Part shown: positions 32,185 through 34,197 of the stretch, in pieces | Position numbering within the stretch: the first letter of the stretch is position 1 | How the letters are laid out: each line of letters begins with the position of its first letter | Assembly: GCA_014378615.1 (NCBI GenBank) | Contig: JACMNI010000032.1 | Span: 1-34,197 of the forward strand | DNA: 34,197 bases | Direction of reading: 5' to 3' | Source of the DNA: Candidatus Saccharimonadota bacterium | GTDB taxonomy: Bacteria; Patescibacteriota; Saccharimonadia; Saccharimonadales; UBA4665 | Notes under the pieces: model-generated | Seen by the model: the letters and a program-made list of their open reading frames with translations, nothing else | What the model was told of the DNA's origin: nothing | The model's database searches: none | Position numbers and translations under genes: made by a program

Positions 32185-32734
32185 GCAGCATATTTATCGC
32201 TGCTTTGGCTTGATTAAATGATATGTAGTGTACGGTCTGCATCCCCGCCGCTCGCGCGCCATCGCAATTTGCTTCAAGATCGTCGACCATAAGGCAGTCT
32301 TGCGGTGCTACACCGAGCTCGTCCGCCATACGCTTAAATACCTGTGGATCTGGTTTTACGAGCCCAACAGTGTGGGAATACATCATGGCGTCAAACAACT
32401 GCTGTTCTGCTGGCGACAAAAACTTTTCGGTTATCCAATTGGTGGCAATATTGCTGAGTAGGCCAATTTTATACGTGGGTTTTAACTCGCCAATATAGTC
32501 GAGCATGACTATATTTTTAATTGCCGTCCCACTCCCCGACTCAACAAGATTGGGCCGGGTGCCGCAGACGGCTTCCACCTCTGTTATGTACTCGAGTTCT
32601 GTTAAATGACCAGTGTCATAGGCTTTGTTCAGATCGGCGAGCGCCGGTCGGACAGACGCTGGCATAGTCGATACAAATTCGTGCCAATAACCGGTCGTTA
32701 AAACACCAAAACAGTCAAAGATAATTGCTTGCAT
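32177..32734 (-). CDS. HAD-superfamily hydrolase, HAD-IA type
   Basis: 185 residues. Motif I is IIFDCFGVL with nucleophile Asp7; the second acid is absent, as in the YihX and epoxide-hydrolase N-domain group (DxxGV). Motif II is LLSNI, motif III is the Lys in GLVKPDPQVF, and motif IV is MVDDLEANCDGA with paired Asp. A short helical cap lies at about 15-75. It is probably a sugar- or nucleotide-phosphate phosphatase; substrate unknown. TATACT sits 8 nt before the ATG. It is convergent with the DUF721-like gene. Confidence 0.85.
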   Translation of the reverse strand: MQAIIFDCFGVLTTGYWHEFVSTMPASVRPALADLNKAYDTGHLTELEYITEVEAVCGTRPNLVESGSGTAIKNIVMLDYIGELKPTYKIGLLSNIATNWITEKFLSPAEQQLFDAMMYSHTVGLVKPDPQVFKRMADELGVAPQDCLMVDDLEANCDGARAAGMQTVHYISFNQAKAAINMLLT

Positions 32735-32742
32735 ACCGCCTT

Positions 32743-32748
32743 AGTATA
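32743..32748 (-). promoter_or_regulatory. -10 element of the HAD hydrolase gene, near-leaderless
   Basis: TATACT on the minus strand, 8 nt before the ATG. No good -35. Confidence 0.5.
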
Positions 32749-32768
32749 CCTAACGCGGATTTGCGGGA

Positions 32769-33344
32769 CTACAGGTTAAAGCTGAGCCCGTTTGGAGTAC
32801 GGACTTTTTCGATATTGGGGACTTGCTTCTTGAAGAGCGTAACGTTAAGGCTGGTTTTGCCTTGAAAACTTTTGACTCCCGAGCAGCTGGTAGACCAAAA
32901 TCGTTCGAGTTGTTTGCCGCTATCTTCTAGTTCAAAAATGTAGCGCGTGCCGAGTGGACAGTAGCCGCGGTCGTTCTTGAGGGCAGCCGAGGTGTCACCC
33001 TTCGTAAAGCCGGCAATTTCAAGTGATCGCAAGAAGGAGGTGTAGCTGGTTTGCGTATTAGGGTAGGTTTCAAGTTTAGTAACCTGACCATCGTAGCCCT
33101 GTAGTTCTTCATACGTCGTACTGTCCTTGCCCACCGTTATGCGGGTAGCGCGGTGATTTTCTGGAGCAGTAATAGGCCCATCTATAGTTAAACGGACGGT
33201 AGCCGCGGTGCTGGCGTACGATTCAAGCGTTTTAGAAGTGCTGGGGACTTTAGTCTTAGTGCTGTCACCACCGCCTGCAACAAGCAAGACTATCAATAAA
33301 ATGATGAGCCCGACCGTTATAAAAAATCCAAGTATATACTTCAT
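32769..33344 (-). CDS. Single-pass membrane protein with extracytoplasmic domain
   Basis: 191 residues from the ATG at 33342-33344, with CAGGAG 5 nt upstream. A GTG 11 codons upstream would lie inside the promoter. The N-terminus MKYILGFFITVGLIILLIV is a single hydrophobic helix (2-24), followed by a Gly/Ser/Thr linker and a domain of about 150 residues rich in beta strands with two Cys (RGYCPLGTRYIFEL and STSCSGVKS) that may form a disulfide. No family recognised. Probably a surface or periplasm-like anchored domain. Confidence 0.55.
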   Translation of the reverse strand: MKYILGFFITVGLIILLIVLLVAGGGDSTKTKVPSTSKTLESYASTAATVRLTIDGPITAPENHRATRITVGKDSTTYEELQGYDGQVTKLETYPNTQTSYTSFLRSLEIAGFTKGDTSAALKNDRGYCPLGTRYIFELEDSGKQLERFWSTSCSGVKSFQGKTSLNVTLFKKQVPNIEKVRTPNGLSFNL

Positions 33345-33367
33345 AAAAACTCCTGATGGATATTTAT

Positions 33368-33396
33368 ATACTAACACTATTATCTTATTTTTGCAA
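33368..33396 (-). promoter_or_regulatory. Promoter of the 191-aa membrane protein
   Basis: TTGCAA (33391-33396), 17 bp, TAGTAT (33368-33373) on the minus strand. A leader of about 18 nt carries the CAGGAG site. Confidence 0.55.
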
Positions 33397-33441
33397 TAGC
33401 CATTATGGTTATTGTGTCGTGCCTATACGTCGAGAAAGCCG

Positions 33442-33447
33442 TATACT
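33442..33447 (+). promoter_or_regulatory. -10 element of the 149-aa gene, leaderless
   Basis: TATACT, then 6 nt, then the ATG at 33454. It lies downstream of an in-frame ATG at 33412, so that earlier start would not be in the transcript. Confidence 0.55.
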
Positions 33448-33453
33448 AAAGAC

Positions 33454-33903
33454 ATGCTTTTACACTACCGGACTGGGCTGGCTACGCTAATACAATTCAT
33501 TACTCTTTCATTACTAGGAATAGCTAACGGATTAGATTCGGTTATTACTACCTGCGGCAATAACCGGAATAACTGTGTCAGCAATTTATTAGTCTCGACA
33601 GTGTTCTTTTTACTGACGGTTGGCTGGTTTGCCGGTATTTGGCTTGTAGGCTACGCAGCCCAAGATCGGCGTAGCCGCAAGCTGGCCCTCATCTTAATTG
33701 CGATGGAGCTAGTGGTGCTGCTGGTAGCCACTTTCAACGCCCGGCACCATACCAATCTTATAAGCTTCATAACTAGTGTAACCGATGCCCTGCTGGCCGT
33801 ATGGGTCATACTAGTAGCTTGGCGACTGCGTCGGGCCAAAGGTGGTCGTATCGTTACTAGCGAACGGGCACGGCAGCGCCGCAATCCTCCGACAGCGCTC
33901 TAA
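33454..33903 (+). CDS. Four-helix integral membrane protein
   Basis: 149 residues from the promoter-supported ATG. About four hydrophobic helices (about 9-28, 45-68, 78-95, 106-125) are followed by a basic Arg-rich C-terminus, so both ends are likely cytosolic. A loop after helix 1 has two Cys (TTCGNNRNNC). No family recognised. It abuts the convergent 87-aa gene with no gap between stops. Confidence 0.5.
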   Translation: MLLHYRTGLATLIQFITLSLLGIANGLDSVITTCGNNRNNCVSNLLVSTVFFLLTVGWFAGIWLVGYAAQDRRSRKLALILIAMELVVLLVATFNARHHTNLISFITSVTDALLAVWVILVAWRLRRAKGGRIVTSERARQRRNPPTAL

Positions 33904-34167
33904 TTACTTGCAGACGTCGGATTTAGACCCAAGTAACGAACTGACGCTGGTGTTATTGCACAGATCGTCTTTAACATTTAGCGTTTTGACTGTTTGCTGT
34001 TGAAAATTCTCTAACTTTTTAACGGAGTTATTGGCCGAAACGACTACTTTATATAAGGCAAACGAGCCGAGCATAAAGGCAATGATAATTATCGTGCCGA
34101 AGAGCGTGACCCAAAACGTTAAAAATTTCAACTGTCGCAATATTTGTTTAAGTACTACTTCGTCCAT
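33904..34167 (-). CDS. Small single-pass membrane protein
   Basis: 87 residues. A short cytosolic N-terminus, one hydrophobic helix (about 17-42, FWVTLFGTIIIIAFMLGSFAL), then a polar region with helical character and two Cys (DDLCNN and SDVCK). No family recognised. TATACT is exactly 6 nt before the ATG, giving a leaderless mRNA. Confidence 0.5.
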   Translation of the reverse strand: MDEVVLKQILRQLKFLTFWVTLFGTIIIIAFMLGSFALYKVVVSANNSVKKLENFQQQTVKTLNVKDDLCNNTSVSSLLGSKSDVCK

Positions 34168-34173
34168 ACAGGC

Positions 34174-34179
34174 AGTATA
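34174..34179 (-). promoter_or_regulatory. -10 element of the 87-aa gene, leaderless
   Basis: TATACT on the minus strand, 6 nt before the ATG at 34167. The -35 would fall at or beyond the window edge. Confidence 0.5.
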
Positions 34180-34197
34180 TCGTATTCTTGATAACTA

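Noticed and set aside
1-34197. UGA read as Gly or Trp, as in some CPR lineages
   Set aside because: The 194-aa gene, mutM and the epoxide hydrolase end properly at TGA, and no conserved protein shows an in-frame TGA.
1-34197. tRNA or other structural RNA genes
   Set aside because: I looked for T-loop-like GTTCGA motifs with matching acceptor stems in the intergenic regions and found none. The few GTTCGA strings fall inside coding sequence.

Overview
This window looks like part of a chromosome from a small-genome member of the Patescibacteria/CPR, most likely a Saccharibacteria (TM7) lineage. The reasons are the very tight gene packing, many small membrane or Pro/Ala-rich proteins of unknown function, a PilM start next to very large secreted proteins, RNase J with a long low-complexity N-terminus, and core proteins with minimal or tailed forms. 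UGA works as a normal stop (several genes end in TGA), so this is not one of the UGA-recoding CPR lineages. The lineage call is an inference from gene style, not from a marker tree. I found no rRNA, tRNA, CRISPR array, insertion sequence or phage genes.

Layout. (1) 1-2975, minus strand: a GTG-started single-pass membrane protein, a 761-residue secreted protein translationally coupled to it, then the first 23 codons of pilM, cut by the window edge. This is probably the surface end of a type IV pilus locus. (2) 3165-8717, mostly plus: a CmpX/MscS-like membrane protein, a 45-residue gene (4001-4138), a more A/T-rich epoxide hydrolase that may be acquired, the ATPase YchF, and a divergent pair of a PH-domain protein (minus) and a CRP/FNR-type regulator (plus) around a perfect 8-bp inverted repeat. 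(3) 8719-27179, minus: a long run of housekeeping genes. Read in transcription order these are a degenerate DHH-family protein, truB, a small anchored protein, rpsO, pnp, a 74-aa membrane protein, a family-4-like UDG, RNase J, an 850-aa beta-helix/CBM6 surface protein, an 84-aa protein, ftsK, a His-rich unknown, rpsF-ssb-rpsR-efp-tlyA, and a PRTase-like protein. (4) 27374-34197, mixed strands: tailed rpsT with an intrinsic terminator, holA, a trehalose-6-phosphate synthase/phosphatase fusion, mutM, a small DciA/DUF721-like gene, a HAD hydrolase, and three small membrane proteins.

How the genes fit together. Translation (S6, S18, S15, S20, EF-P, YchF, TlyA, TruB), RNA turnover (PNPase, RNase J), replication and repair (SSB, HolA, FtsK, Fpg, UDG) and cell-surface functions (pilus locus, beta-helix protein) are interleaved.

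The strongest pattern across the window is in the promoters. Twelve genes have a -10-like hexamer (TATACT, TACACT, TATAGT and similar) exactly 6 or 8 nt before the ATG, and eleven of them have no Shine-Dalgarno sequence (holA is the exception). Two also have a perfect TTGACA -35 at 17-bp spacing. Transcription would therefore start at or within about 2 nt of the start codon, so many single genes here are probably leaderless. Operon-internal genes and several translation genes carry clear AGGAG-type sites instead. This reading also corrects several start codons, and those corrected coordinates are used below.
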